From NCBI GenBank assembly GCA_030549495.1, contig JAUIRK010000069.1, positions 62,001-126,000 on the forward strand: a stretch of DNA of 64,000 nt. The letters are read 5' to 3'. Both the position numbers and the translations under genes were made by a program. Below, one piece after another: positions 24,521 through 35,339 of this stretch. The notes beneath the pieces were generated by a model. The model had not been told where the DNA came from and did no database searches. It saw only the letters and a list, made by a program, of their open reading frames with translations. Each line of letters begins with the position of its first letter. Position 1 is the first letter of the stretch. The DNA comes from Nectonema munidae (Eukaryota > Nematomorpha > Nectonematoida > Nectonematidae).

Positions 24521-27500
24521 ATGTCATCTGAATCTTCTGATGATAGCATATACAAGGTTCCGACTCTTGAATCTATTTTATTTTTGAAAAATGAAGCACT
24601 GAATTTAAGAAAGTATGATTTAATTCTTTCTTTTATTTTTATATTATCTAATTATTGCGGGAATCCAGAATTTCTTTATCTGATGGAAGGGGCGGAGCAA
24701 AAATATTGAAAAATATATAAATATAATTTTTTTTTATACTAGAAGAAACAAATTTTTTATACTACCGATAATTTAGCAAAACCTGTTTTTTTGGTCAAAA
24801 CAAGCTTACAAGTTATATAGCTGACCTATAACGGCCCATTCACAGGGAGCTGAATATATTTTTCTGTTAACAAGCAAAATTAGGCCTAAACAATTTATAA
24901 AGCGGTCAGAAATTGAATAGAAATTTTAAATAGAAATACTATCTTTTTGGCTAGATTTTTTTTATAAATCATTAAACTGCAATATTTGCGTATTATCTAA
25001 TTTTATTGTCTACACTCAAATCCAAATGTGTTATGCAGATGAATATTTGAAATATTTCAATTTAAAATTAACAGATTTATAGTTATTTTGTCACTTGTCG
25101 TTTTTGGTAATTTTCTTTTTTTCAGAGAGACCAATATTTTTAATTAGCAACTTATTTTGTTTGGAGATATTTATCTTAATTTTGTTTTAACTATGTCTTC
25201 TTTTCCCCAATAAAAACGTGCTTGTGTCCTTTGTAACTTCAATATTATCTAACCTCTAGATGTTTTTGTTTCCAACTATGACTGGTTTGCTTATTTTGAA
25301 TACTAACCGGCGGATATAGTCCCGCTCCGTTTTTCCATATTCTCCCTGAATGATTGCTTACCAGAAGCCTGCTAATGCCCTTTACTATGGCTTTTGAAGA
25401 AACTTTATAAATTTTTTTTCTTTCAATTATTCCTAATACACACAAAAAGTGAACTTAGAAAGAGAACTTCTTACTGAGACTAGTCTGTGTACAGGGTGAT
25501 CATGGAATACCATAAGGCGTTTATAGTTACTTTCTATGCTGTTGAAAGCAGTGTAGTTGTGTTAACATGTCCATCATTTAAGGACTGGAAATGGCTAAAA
25601 AATCTTTTGATTTACATATTTTACCAACATTGCGAGTAATGAAGCCAAGGGCTAAACTTTCCTTGAAAACTCCTGGTATTTGATTGGTCTCGAAATCTGC
25701 AAAACATTAGAAAAAAAGCATAGATTGCTCAAAAAGTTTTAGAAGCAAACTTTTCAAAAATATTTTTCTCCCACCCTCTTTGGTAGAAGTGGTTTCATTA
25801 CAATTATAATTGAAAATTGCCTACTAGTTGAAAGCTGCGATGTCCACGTAATTATTAAATATAGACATCGTCCATCAGGCTTAATCTCTTACCATGTGGT
25901 TGAAGCTAACAACGCCCCATTTATATTTATTGTATAGTACTAAATTTCTTCTTTTTCTTGATCCATGTTTTTACAACATCTTTAGTATGTTGAAAAGATA
26001 AAACCTAAATTGCTTTAAAATTTTTCTTTGCAAGCTTCATCGGGATCAGGGGCGCACATCCTCAAAATTATTGGGGGGGCGAAAATTTTTTGTTGCAATT
26101 TTCAAAATTAGTGGTCTGGAAATACCACGGGAGACCAAATATTCAAGCAATCCTTTAAAATAGAGTGTATTCAGCCCATACCTAAAGTCCTAAATTTATA
26201 AGACTACTTTATATTTTTTTTACAAAATTAGTGAATTTAAATACTATACTTCCAGCGAAAATATTTAAATTAAATTTGCATATTTAATATGGTGCGCAGA
26301 AAAAATGCCCCCTATTAAAAAATAGGAAAAAATGACCCAACACAAAAAAATTCAAAAAATTATTAATTAAAATAAAAAAATTTTTTTTTTTAAAGATATG
26401 GAAAATTAAGATTTTTTGTAAAAAAAACAAAAAGTCAGCTTTTCATCTAAAACAATTAAAATTTAATTAAAGTAAACTAAAAACTCAGCATACGACAATT
26501 TTTTAAATACAAAATTTTTTTTTATAAAATAGCAAATATTTTTGGACTTTGTGTGTATCAAATACTTTCTAAATATAATTTGTGTTTTAACTGATTTTAA
26601 GAACACATTCCCACAAATCTGCACCTTTGCTATTGTTTTCAAGAACTATAAAGAAAAAAAACCCTATAAATTAAGAAATTTTAGAAATTTAGCCTTTCAA
26701 AACGGTACCAAATAATAATATTAATATAATTAAAAAAATCCTGAAAATCAAAAATTAGGGGGCATTTTTTCCTACTTTTTAATTAGGGACATTTTTACCT
26801 ACAACCATCGAATATACACTAGTTTAAAAAAAATCCAAAATTGTTAGGGGGTGGAATAGGCTTTTCATTTGAAAAATGAAGTAGTCTACCAGGCACATTA
26901 AGGGGAATTGAAAGGATATTTGATTCATAGAGAAAACAAATAAGTCTATAGGCAAAGAGTCTACTAGACAGCCTGCGATGTTTATATGAAAAAATGTGAT
27001 TGATTCAGGGGCAAGAGTATAAAATGAAGTTCTAATTGTGCAAACAAAAATAAAATGAAAAATTAAGATGGAATTATTTCATTTTACTAAGCATCATTCA
27101 AAAATAGTTTAAAAGCTAAATTGATACAAGCTACAAAAAGTAAAATAACTTAACATTTTGCAATGATTTACCTTTTATAATAACTTTTAAGGAAAAAAAG
27201 TCTATCAGAAAAAGTTATAGAGCTTCAACAAAAACTAAAAAATTTTAGAGCATAACTTAAATTTTTTGAAAACTAATTTGACGTATCCCCTACAGCAGGG
27301 GCCGGGAACCTTTTTGACTAAAAGAGCCCAAAAAACACATATTTTAAAATCTAATCCTCTGAGAGCCATATATATTTTTAAATACTGATTACAATTAAAT
27401 GGAAAAAGAAGACCAACAATTTTATAGTATAATAAGACTCTGAATATATTTTAAATAACATTGTTTTATCGAAGTTATTTATTAATAAGCAAAGTCTGCA

Positions 27501-30500
27501 TCGTCGTGATTCGTAATGATGACGAAATTAAGAAAGTGTAGAATTGGCAAGAAGGATATGCATTATCCAAATACCTCCCTTTCTCCTGAAGGCCACCTAA
27601 TTTATCTGAGAGCCAGGTGCAGTCATCAAAAGAGCCATGTCTAGCCCGCGAGCCATAGGTTCCCGACCCCTGCCCTACAGCAAACTCTATGGGTGGCATG
27701 GCAGGTTGGTTGAGATGATGGACTCAGCACGGAAGCCTCTGGATTCGATTCCTTATCGATACGAATTTGTTCAGTTTGACATAAGCGGTACATCAGTGCC
27801 TTGTCAATGAAAATACACCCGTTGCACCTTACCTTTTACTCAAAATTGAAAAATTTGTTACATAATTAACATAAGAGAGAAAGGAAACAAAAACCAAACT
27901 TTCCTGAGATCACACCTACAATGTCTATCAGATTTTGTTGGAGAAGACTCATGGTTTACAATAGAGCTACTGAAGCTAGACACTACATTTCTGCAATTTC
28001 CAGTGGGAGATTGGACACATACTCTTGCATTTCATACTTCTAATAAGCAAAGAGTTCACTCTCTGAAAGTAGTTTATGACGGTGCATAAAGGTCAGTGAC
28101 GCTCAGTACTGACTTTCTTAATTCATCTAGGCATGAAGAACAGTTCTGCAAGTTGTTGAACACAATCGCGAAAAAGTTGCAAATCTTCGCGCACGTTCTT
28201 CTAAGAAATAATTTTAGTGAATGTCATGTTTTTTATTTCATTTAAAATGATAAAATGCATCATCTATATACTTATTCATGAATTCTGTTACAGTTTTTTA
28301 AACAACTGCATGCACATTTGGCTGTCTAAAAAGTCATAGAACAAAGCAATTACAAATTTAGACAAAAGATATATGGCATATATGATAGGCATAACATGGC
28401 ATAGAATGATGGCGCATAGGAAAAGTAAGCACAATTACACTTGCATGAAAGCCTATTTATACGAATGCAATAAAACTTAAATATTAAAGTTATCTTTTAG
28501 TTTTAGATTTCTGTCCTGTATATCTGAGTCCAGGTCCTAACTGTTAGAACATTAATTTTCCTTCCTAGAACCGAGAAATCGTTCTATACGTGCCCGAAAG
28601 ATACATAGTCTGATCTTAGGCGATGTGATTCAAATGACTATTAACTGATCGTGATATCTTGGTTAAATTTTGATTGGCTTCCTTTTTTTTCTCCCTCTCT
28701 GGTTGAGAGCACTTCCAAGAAGGAGCAGGCTAAAGAGAAATTATACTTAGCAATACATAATTTTGTTTTGTATCTATTTGTTATCTCTAGAACTTGAAAT
28801 ATAAGAGAGTTTTTTTACAAATTATATTTCTGAGTCACCAATATATCTTTAGATACTTTTCTGAAATTTTATTGAATTATTTACAGGAACCATCTTGCAC
28901 TCATCTTTAAATTTCAAAAATATTTGTCCTAGTTAGAAAGGTGTTCCCTCTACTAAGTTTCATTATCTCCTCTAAATGGCTCACCTTGCATTTTCATAGA
29001 TCTAAGTCATATGATCTCTATAGCATTCAGTAGCCTATTTCTGTATTTCAGTGTAAACAAACTTCGATTCTTACAATGTGGAGCTTTTATAAATGACTCA
29101 ACGAAACATTTTGTTTCTATCGTTTATTATACAATAAGGGCGTGAGTAGGGATGGTTAGATGCTGGATTCGATAACTCAAGGTCTTGGGTTCGATCCCGC
29201 ATCAAGCCTGCTTTCCTCATAGATACAAGCGGCGCAAGTGTGCCTTCTCGATGAAAACACCCAACGGTACCTTTACCTTTATACTCACAATTATGCTTTC
29301 GACGAATATGTGTGTTTCAGGTTTAAGTTTCTGGTGAGTAGTTAACTATCATATATGAATGATTTTGTTCCCTAATCAACATGTAAACTACTGTACTAAA
29401 AAAGTAGCTGGTGTGTTTCATATTGCAAACTATTTGATTTATAAATTTCGATCGCCTTGAGTTTCTTCTTTAAGTTCAACTGTAGTTAATAGCATGTTTG
29501 TTGCCTATGTAGTTATTAATAGAAGCATATTCACAATAAATTTCATTTGAGATTTCTTAATGTGTTATCCTGTTCAAATTCAAAAATCGTAATTTTTTCA
29601 ATAACCAATACTTTGTAGTTATATTCTTTTTTTCTTTAATTTTTATTATAGGACACACTCAGTTCGTTCATCTTCAACAAGCATTCTGTCACGTAATGTC
29701 AAGAAATTGGAGGCGTCTGACGGAAGGTAATTTTTACATTACCGAAAATTGAAATACGTGAAATTTTTAATGGCTCATCTTTAGTTATGTTTGAAAAAAA
29801 TAAGTAATTGAATTTTAAATATCTCCTAGTATTTTAAAAATGAATCATTGAGGCGATATAGAATTGTCCAATTGTGAGCCAAAATATCATGAAAAGAGAG
29901 CGCCCTGACTATAGATGCGATGGAGGCGCTTATATTTGTAGCTGAAGAGACTATTGATATTGCTTCAGAATTTTTCATTCAACTTCAAATTCGTAAAATA
30001 AAGCGATATTTGTAAAGATAAATGTCATTTTTCTTTCCCGCTTTTTATCAAAAGTTAAAATGTCTTCTAGGAAAACTATTATTCTTATAAACAAGTTATA
30101 AACCGCATGTATGATTGTGAATTTGCTTGTTTCGCTTCGCTTATACTTTCTGGATTGAATATCCATTACAAATTTTACGAGTAGTGAGACTATGACATTG
30201 GCGCTGAATGCTGGAGCTTAAGAAAGAGAGATGAAAGAATGCTGATGATAATACTAAGTGTGACATTAGACAAAATTATAAATGAAGAAGTAAGAAAAAG
30301 AACGCAAATCACGAGAAGTGTGCTATCAATAATAATATTGACAGAATCAAAAAAAGTATGGGCATGTTTTAAGAAAAAGTTAGAATGATGTACTTCTAGA
30401 CATGAAATTTAGATGAAGACGCTCAAGATAAATTCAAATGAAAACAAAGAATCATGGCCACCGACGCCTTATTTTTTTAAGTAAAAAAGTAAATTTGCAT

Positions 30501-31345
30501 TTCAACTTCAAACGCCTTTCTAAACTTGATAAAGTGTTCTTGCTAGACATGAAATATATTGTTTTTCAATAAAACTTGTTGGCCCTTCATTGCCTCATAT
30601 TTTATTTGTTTAACAAAAGTCTGTCTATCAACTGACTTTGAGTAAACTTTTATTGGCGAAATTCGATTTCAAAGCTGAGTAAAAACACACGTTTGACGAT
30701 GACGATCAAGAAGGTAAGAGCAGTTTTATGAAGTTGTGAAATTTATTAAAAAACATACATAAGTTTGATTCAAGTTACATTTAATCGAATTAAACAATTC
30801 AAGACATTGTGCTCTGTTCAAAAAGGTTGAAAACTTTCACTACTTTTATATTTACAAAAGAGGGATAAGTTATTTTTCCTAAAAATTTTTTTGTCATTTC
30901 CTCTCATATTTCGTCTCAAGTTCAGACTGGTACAATCTCGCACTGAAACTGGGAATCTTAGAGATGAAAATCAGATTAAGATGGACTGCTCCTCCAAAGT
31001 TATTCAAGCTCAGTCAAAACTTGAAGAAATAAAGATGTAACTTTTTAATGATAACATTTATTTTGTATAATAAATGTTAAGTTGGAAGTATGCCATTTTA
31101 GCTCAAAGCCCAAAGCATGTAAAAAGTCTTTCGCGAAAGGACACGAGAAGCGCGACTTTTCCAGAATCTTACTCAAGGATAGACAAGTTTTAGAGCCTAA
31201 GAAGGTTGTCGCTAAGAAAAACGATGATATATTTGGCTTCCTATCTCGCCCCAAATCTCTGATTGGATTATTTTTATTTGACTTTAAAGTATTTTTCATC
31301 TTATTCTATCTAGTGATATCAATGTTTAAAAATAATCCTCTCTAG
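24521..31345 (+). CDS. Unrecognised four-exon gene, 173-residue product
   Basis: Exons 24521-24612, 29652-29726, 30926-31036 and 31102-31345 have GT-AG borders and phases 2, 2, 2; the joined frame is open for 173 residues. The N-terminus is acidic and Ser-rich (MSSESSDDSIYKVP). Residues 31-60 are Ser/Arg-rich, 60-95 look helical and charged (LRDENQIKMD, then QAQSKLEEIK), and 95-145 are strongly basic (KPKACKKSFAKGHEKRDFS, KKVVAKKNDD). The last 25 or so are hydrophobic (LIGLFLFDFKVFFILFYLV), either a C-terminal tail anchor or read-through into an unseen intron. I recognise no family. Intron 1 (5 kb) is full of repeats; intron 2 (1.2 kb) holds a LINE fragment; intron 3 is 65 bp, like the IAP introns. 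An extra small exon near 30.7 kb is possible. Purely inferred from frame and splice sites. Confidence 0.5.
25680..26045 (+). repeat. Dispersed 390-bp repeat, copy 2
   Basis: Second copy of the repeat at 21262, sharing GAAATCTGC, TTGCTCAAAAAGTTTT and TTGAAAGCTGCGATGTCCA. It stops abruptly at CATCGGGAT, where a CAGGGGCGCACATCC transposon end begins; the expected continuation (ATATATTGAAATTG in copy 1) is missing. Confidence 0.6.
26046..26292 (+). mobile_element. hAT-type element left end
   Basis: CAGGGGCGCACATCCTCAAA followed by a run of seven G is the typical start of CAGGGGCGG-class hAT termini. The matching right end and target duplication were not found, so the extent is unknown. Confidence 0.4.
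26293..26808. repeat. Inverted-repeat element with about 45-bp arms
   Basis: The left arm near 26293-26337 (GCAGAAAAAATGCCCCCTAT, then AAATAGGAAAAAATGACCC) pairs with the reverse complement of the right arm near 26757-26808 (GTAGGTAAAAATGTCCCTAA, then AAGTAGGAAAAAATGCCCCC). The interior is non-coding. It looks like a MITE, superfamily unknown, nested in or beside the hAT-type end at 26046. Confidence 0.6.
27296..27672. mobile_element. hAT MITE with perfect 8-bp target duplication
   Basis: 377 bp with inverted ends CAGGGGCCGGGAACCT (left) and CAGGGGTCGGGAACCT (right, reverse complement), 15 of 16 identical. Both sides carry CCCTACAG (27288-27295 and 27673-27680), the 8-bp hAT signature. The minus-strand open frame across its right end is not a gene. 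It lies in intron 1 of the unrecognised gene. Confidence 0.93.
27683..27835 (+). repeat. tRNA-derived SINE
   Basis: Follows the hAT MITE directly. GGTTGGTTGAGATGATGGAC (A-box region), CTGGATTCGATTCCTTATCG (B-box-like GATTCGATTCC), ACATAAGCGGTACATCAGTG and TCAATGAAAATACACCCGTT match the order of the copy at 29138. More diverged than that copy. Confidence 0.65.
27841..29137. other. No supported gene (intron 1 of the unrecognised gene)
   Basis: No coding or repeat signal that I can name between the two SINEs. Confidence 0.4.
29138..29290 (+). repeat. tRNA-derived SINE, best copy
   Basis: About 150 bp. The head is tRNA-like: GATGGTTAGATGCTGG (A-box region) and GGTTCGATCCC (B box, matching the GGTTCGANNCC consensus) 34 bp downstream. 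The body is unrelated to tRNA (CAAGCGGCGCAAGTGTGCCT, TCTCGATGAAAACACCCAAC) and ends CCTTTACCTTTATACTCACA. At least five other copies occur in this window. It would be transcribed by RNA polymerase III and mobilised by a LINE. Confidence 0.8.
30200..30400 (+). pseudogene. LINE reverse transcriptase C-terminal fragment
   Basis: Inside intron 2 of the unrecognised gene. Broken plus-strand frames read ECWSLRKRDERMLMIILSVT and IINEEVRKRTQI, then KKVWACFKKKLE. This matches the post-polymerase region of craniofacial-development-protein-2-like non-LTR elements, where the usual form is WTLRK.DERRLEVAEMRMLRWM..VT.

..IRNE.IR. followed by RLRWFGHV.RR. Only the tail of the ORF survives. Confidence 0.55.
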
Positions 31346-31356
31346 TAATTGTTCCA

Positions 31357-31362
31357 ATTAAA
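31357..31362 (+). promoter_or_regulatory. Possible polyadenylation signal ATTAAA
   Basis: ATTAAA lies 11 bp after the predicted stop of the four-exon gene. It is the commonest variant signal but frequent by chance in such A+T-rich DNA. Confidence 0.3.
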
Positions 31363-32338
31363 GTAAAGCCAATGGATCATAGGATACCTAATTTATTCGT
31401 TAACAAACTTTGAAACGACTCAAATTTGCAAGAGTTCATCTCCTTGATGAAGTTCTGAAATGCAATATATCAGATACAGTAAAATCATTGAATTGCAAAG
31501 TAGTTAGAAGCCTTTCAATACAATGAAGTACACAATTGTCCTAAAAACAACAGACCTATAATAGCTTTTATCATTATTACTTTATTGTGTTTTTCCCTAT
31601 ACCGCATGAGACTTAAATATTTCGGTGTATGAGTGTCTAATGTCAATTTCTATGTAGCATGTATGTATCTATGTATTCGTATGTATGTATGTCTGGATGT
31701 TTTTTTGCGTCAGACGTGTATTAAACAAATATATATGAAAGTTTGTGTTAAGAATGTCAAAAAATGTATATGTAATAAATGATGTACGATTGCACGAACA
31801 CTAATGCTAATTCTACAATCAACCTGGACGATAGGTTTCCAAAATTCGTTGAGCAGTTTTTAACTATTATACAAATTGAGAAAAAAATTCATTTTTCTCT
31901 ATATTATTTTTTTTTGCTTCTTTCCCTACTTTTTACCTATAGATGACTTTGATGAAGTTTTAGTATCAATTTATTAGCACTATAATTTTTAAATTTTGAT
32001 GCTTTTTTAGTTTATATTTTCAAAAAAATATATTCTTTTATTTGAACAATAAAAATTAGAATGTTAAATTATATCTAACTCTTCTTAAAAAATTTCATTC
32101 ATAACTTCCATAACTTGGTACTTTTGTTGTTTAGGGTCAAAGCTTTTTGGGCTTATTATATAAAAAAAATTGTTCTATTTGTAGTTCATTAAAGTTTTGT
32201 TTCGTCTTTTAAACATGCAAAAATTTTGTCGAGTTGCATAATAATTTATTTAAATCACTAAAAGTTTTCTAGGTGAAACACTATGGGATTTTGAAATATT
32301 TTTTTGAAAACTAAAAAGTATTGCATCAATTTGAACCT
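31363..32338. other. No supported gene
   Basis: A short TATG/TGTA-rich simple repeat occurs around 31660-31700. Otherwise featureless. Confidence 0.4.
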
Positions 32339-32561
32339 GTGTGAGTAGACATTAGAGCAAGAGAATATAACAGAAATATATTACTTAGCAATAAATAGTT
32401 CAGTGTGTATATCTTTTATTATACACCACCAAATTTAATAAAATAGTAGTCTTTGTGTGAGTAGACATTAGTGCAAGAGAATATAACAGAAATATATTAC
32501 TTAGCAATAAATAGTTCAGTGTGTATATCTTTTATTATACACCACCAAATTTAATAAAATA
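32339..32561 (+). repeat. Near-identical 107-bp direct repeat
   Basis: Copies at 32339-32445 and 32455-32561, offset by 116 bp with the 9-bp spacer GTAGTCTTT. I count one difference (AGAGCAAG versus AGTGCAAG). No inverted ends are seen. A recent tandem duplication is the simplest reading; two units of a longer satellite is the alternative. Confidence 0.85.
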
Positions 32562-33120
32562 TATTTAAAAAAAAAAGAATCAGGTAATGATGACGAAATT
32601 TATTTTTTATGATTTTTTAGGGCAATCTTTTATGTTAATTCACTGTACAACAAATTTCAGGGTTGAAAAAAGACCTAGCTCTCTTGTGCGTTTTATTATC
32701 AAGTTCAGTGTGCTGAATTTGAATCTGATAACAAAAATGATATGTCACGTCACATTTTTTTGTAAATAGCTCATTTAATAATTACGCAATACATGCTTAT
32801 TTCTAATATAGCATAAATGTATTTGGCTACTATACTAAGATTAGGCTGGTTAATTGTATTTATTTCAAAAATATATATTGAATCAGCATGTTTTTAGCGT
32901 TATACAATGTATTAACCTTCATTCTTTTATTTTGTAAGATATTTTAGGTGTGTCACGTTTAAGGATCCAGCAGAAGTCAGCAAGCATAGCAGGGCTCCAC
33001 TTCCCCTTACCTACTTTCCATTAAAGCTATATCTTGGTGGAACCTCCTTCCATACTCTTACTCATACTCATTACTTACATCTTCTGCATTCTCCGGGAGG
33101 ACGGACAGATGAGAATGAAC
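32562..33120. other. No supported gene
   Basis: A+T-rich spacer between the direct repeat and the minus-strand remnant. A 60-residue plus-strand frame at 32587 has no recognisable motif. Confidence 0.4.
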
Positions 33121-33146
33121 ATCTTTGTAGCTTTTGATTAGTCTTT

Positions 33147-34290
33147 CTACTTTAATTTCTCGCAGTCTTGGTATTTTTCAATAAGTCCTTTGCATACATC
33201 TTTGAACGCTCGCCAGGCCGCTAGCTCAGTTTCATCCATTGTAGCCTCAAAGTCCTTATCATTTATTAGCTTGCGAATCTCAAGGCCTACAAAAATACCT
33301 TCTTTAACCCATTTACGACCAATGTTCCTATTTTGGAACATAAGTAATTTCATCTTCGTCTGTTTTTTTCAATGACTTTGAATATAAATCATCTGCGTTT
33401 TTTTAGATATCGTCTGCTTTGCTTGGTCTTAAATGGGTTAATCTTAGCATCACTTATTTTAGGAAAGATCCTTTTGAGATACTGTAAACAGGGCTTGCTG
33501 TGTTGCAGTGCTTTGGTAAATTGTTTCATTAGGCAATATATATTATATCCAACGCTGGCATGCATTACATTATGGCATTCAAGCGTAATAGATTCTCGAT
33601 GTGGCCATTCTGAGCTTATACAATGTTCTGACTTTGCCCTGCTGTCCGATATGCAAATAAAGGACATAAACTTGGTGTTTCCAGTTTGTAGGCCATTAAG
33701 TATGGCCACTACTTTCAAGTCTACACGAATTAGCCAATCCTGCTCTTTGTATTTTATGCGTTCCAGAATAAAAGCCAGGTTTTCATATTTTTCTCTCAAA
33801 ATGATAGAGTGAGCAGCTGGAACTGAAGGCATAGTGTTTCAAATGTGCAACAAAGTAAAGCGATTTATCTATAAATAACCTCTACTCATTCTGTTCGTAT
33901 GACATCTCAAGGGCACCGAATAGGCCTTTGATATCATTACAGTAAGGCAAGTTGTTTTCTAAAGTGAAGAACTTCTCTAGATCTGGAGAACGCTTTCTAA
34001 ACACATTAATTCAACATCTTCACCCAACATGTGCCATTGTCGTTAATATAAAGCCAAGAGTTCACTCTGTTGCTTAGTGAGTGTTAGATCACGAACAAGA
34101 TCATTGAGTTCTTTTTTTTATCAGATTCCACCTGTGTCGTATACGTTGTACCATGAGATTCTGAATCTTCTGAGTTGCTGTTTTCATCGCTTTGATAGTT
34201 CAGAGGGCGGCTGTGGCACAAGAATATCACTTGAATGTAGAACTGGGCGAATAGCGATAGATTTTTTGCCTTTTCTGTTACAACCTGCAT
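33147..34290 (-). mobile_element. Arthropod-type repeat-element ORF, degraded
   Basis: Three minus-strand open segments (34084-34290, 33442-33832, 33147-33303) belong to one repeat-element protein. Landmarks are EKYENLAFILERIKYKEQDW, the stretch ending NGLQTGNTKFMSFI, and GIFVGLEIRKLI followed by ETELAAWRAFKDV. These resemble a conserved protein I remember as abundant and uncharacterised in arthropod genomes, probably transposon-encoded; I cannot name the superfamily. The N-terminal segment is acidic (DENSNSEDSE). The TTAA MITE at 33308 is inserted in it. It is broken in several places and much of the expected middle is absent. Confidence 0.5.
33308..33437. mobile_element. TTAA-flanked MITE (piggyBac-type), family B, copy 2
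   Basis: 130-bp element between TTAA at 33304-33307 and 33438-33441, with ends CCCATTTACGACCAA and CCCATTTAAGACCAA (reverse complement). About 95% identical by eye to the copy at 11808. It lies inside the repeat-element ORF described above. Confidence 0.88.
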
Positions 34291-34299
34291 GAAAAAAAT

Positions 34300-35339
34300 A
34301 AAATTAAAAAATTGATACTACTTTACATGAAAAATTAAACAATTAATACCTACCTTTAATATCCGTTAAGCAGAAATAGCAATCTGTTGAAGTCTTAGGT
34401 TCCCTTGTGTACACCTAACATGATTCCAGTCCCTTTGTCTTTTAACCAGGCGAAGAACACTTTACACCCAAAGTAAAACTCATAAAGTTTCTTGACATGT
34501 TGAGTCAACTGTCTTTTGTATCGCTTTAATGTAACTAAACCACATACACAACAAAATTATCACTGGTGAATTCTTGCATTCTCTCGGCATTTTAAATATT
34601 TCTACTTTTACAAGAAACACTTAGTAATCTGAAAAATTAAAATAATGGTAAAACTCGAAGGTCTCAGAAAAAAACAAGTTCCCGTGATCTACACAAAAAA
34701 TACTCTTAGAAAATGATAGTTACTTTTCTGTTTTTTTCATTGTTATAGAGTGTATTGTTGCATCAACGGTGTGTAGTTTAAATGTTTTAGATTAATTGTG
34801 TTGGCACGTATACTCTGTGTGTATAAATAAAGTTGCACCTATTTGAGGCCATAAATTGCATCATGCTATTTTTTAAGGTATAGCTTCAATTTTTTCATAC
34901 AGGAAAAGAAAATTCGCATTTGTGTTCACACCCGATCCCACACATATGTCAGAAGTTATGTGTATGCAAACATCATTTGTTATGATAAAAATTTCAATCT
35001 TATTCTTGATTCCTGCATAGAATATTACATACTTCCAAAATCCTACGCCATTGATGCCAAATTTCATTCACAATGCATGTGCTCTTTCCCTTTTCCCTAC
35101 GACAAATCAAAGTTTCGCGCCTTTTATAGAATTGTAGAAAGACTTTTTTTGCGCGGTGATAATGTTGTTTTGATTTGTGGCAAGAAATAATACTTTATTT
35201 TTAAATTTTACTTATAAAACTTTTTTATATGACCCAACCCTGTTAAAAATTAGAGAAAAATAGGAGTTTGGAAAAAAATTTCTTAAAAGTTTTTAGTTCT
35301 TATCTGGTTTGTTGGATAAATAAAATAAACTTTTTGGAA
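34300..35339. other. No supported gene
   Basis: A plus-strand frame at 34960-35190 (76 residues) and its surroundings show no family motif. Possible decayed transposon sequence. Confidence 0.35.

Noticed and set aside
27475-27699. Minus-strand 74-residue frame
   Set aside because: It lies across the right end of a hAT MITE and its target duplication, so it is not a gene.
29138-29215. A genuine tRNA gene
   Set aside because: The A and B boxes are present, but there is no cloverleaf with a proper acceptor stem and the same body recurs at other loci, so it is a SINE.
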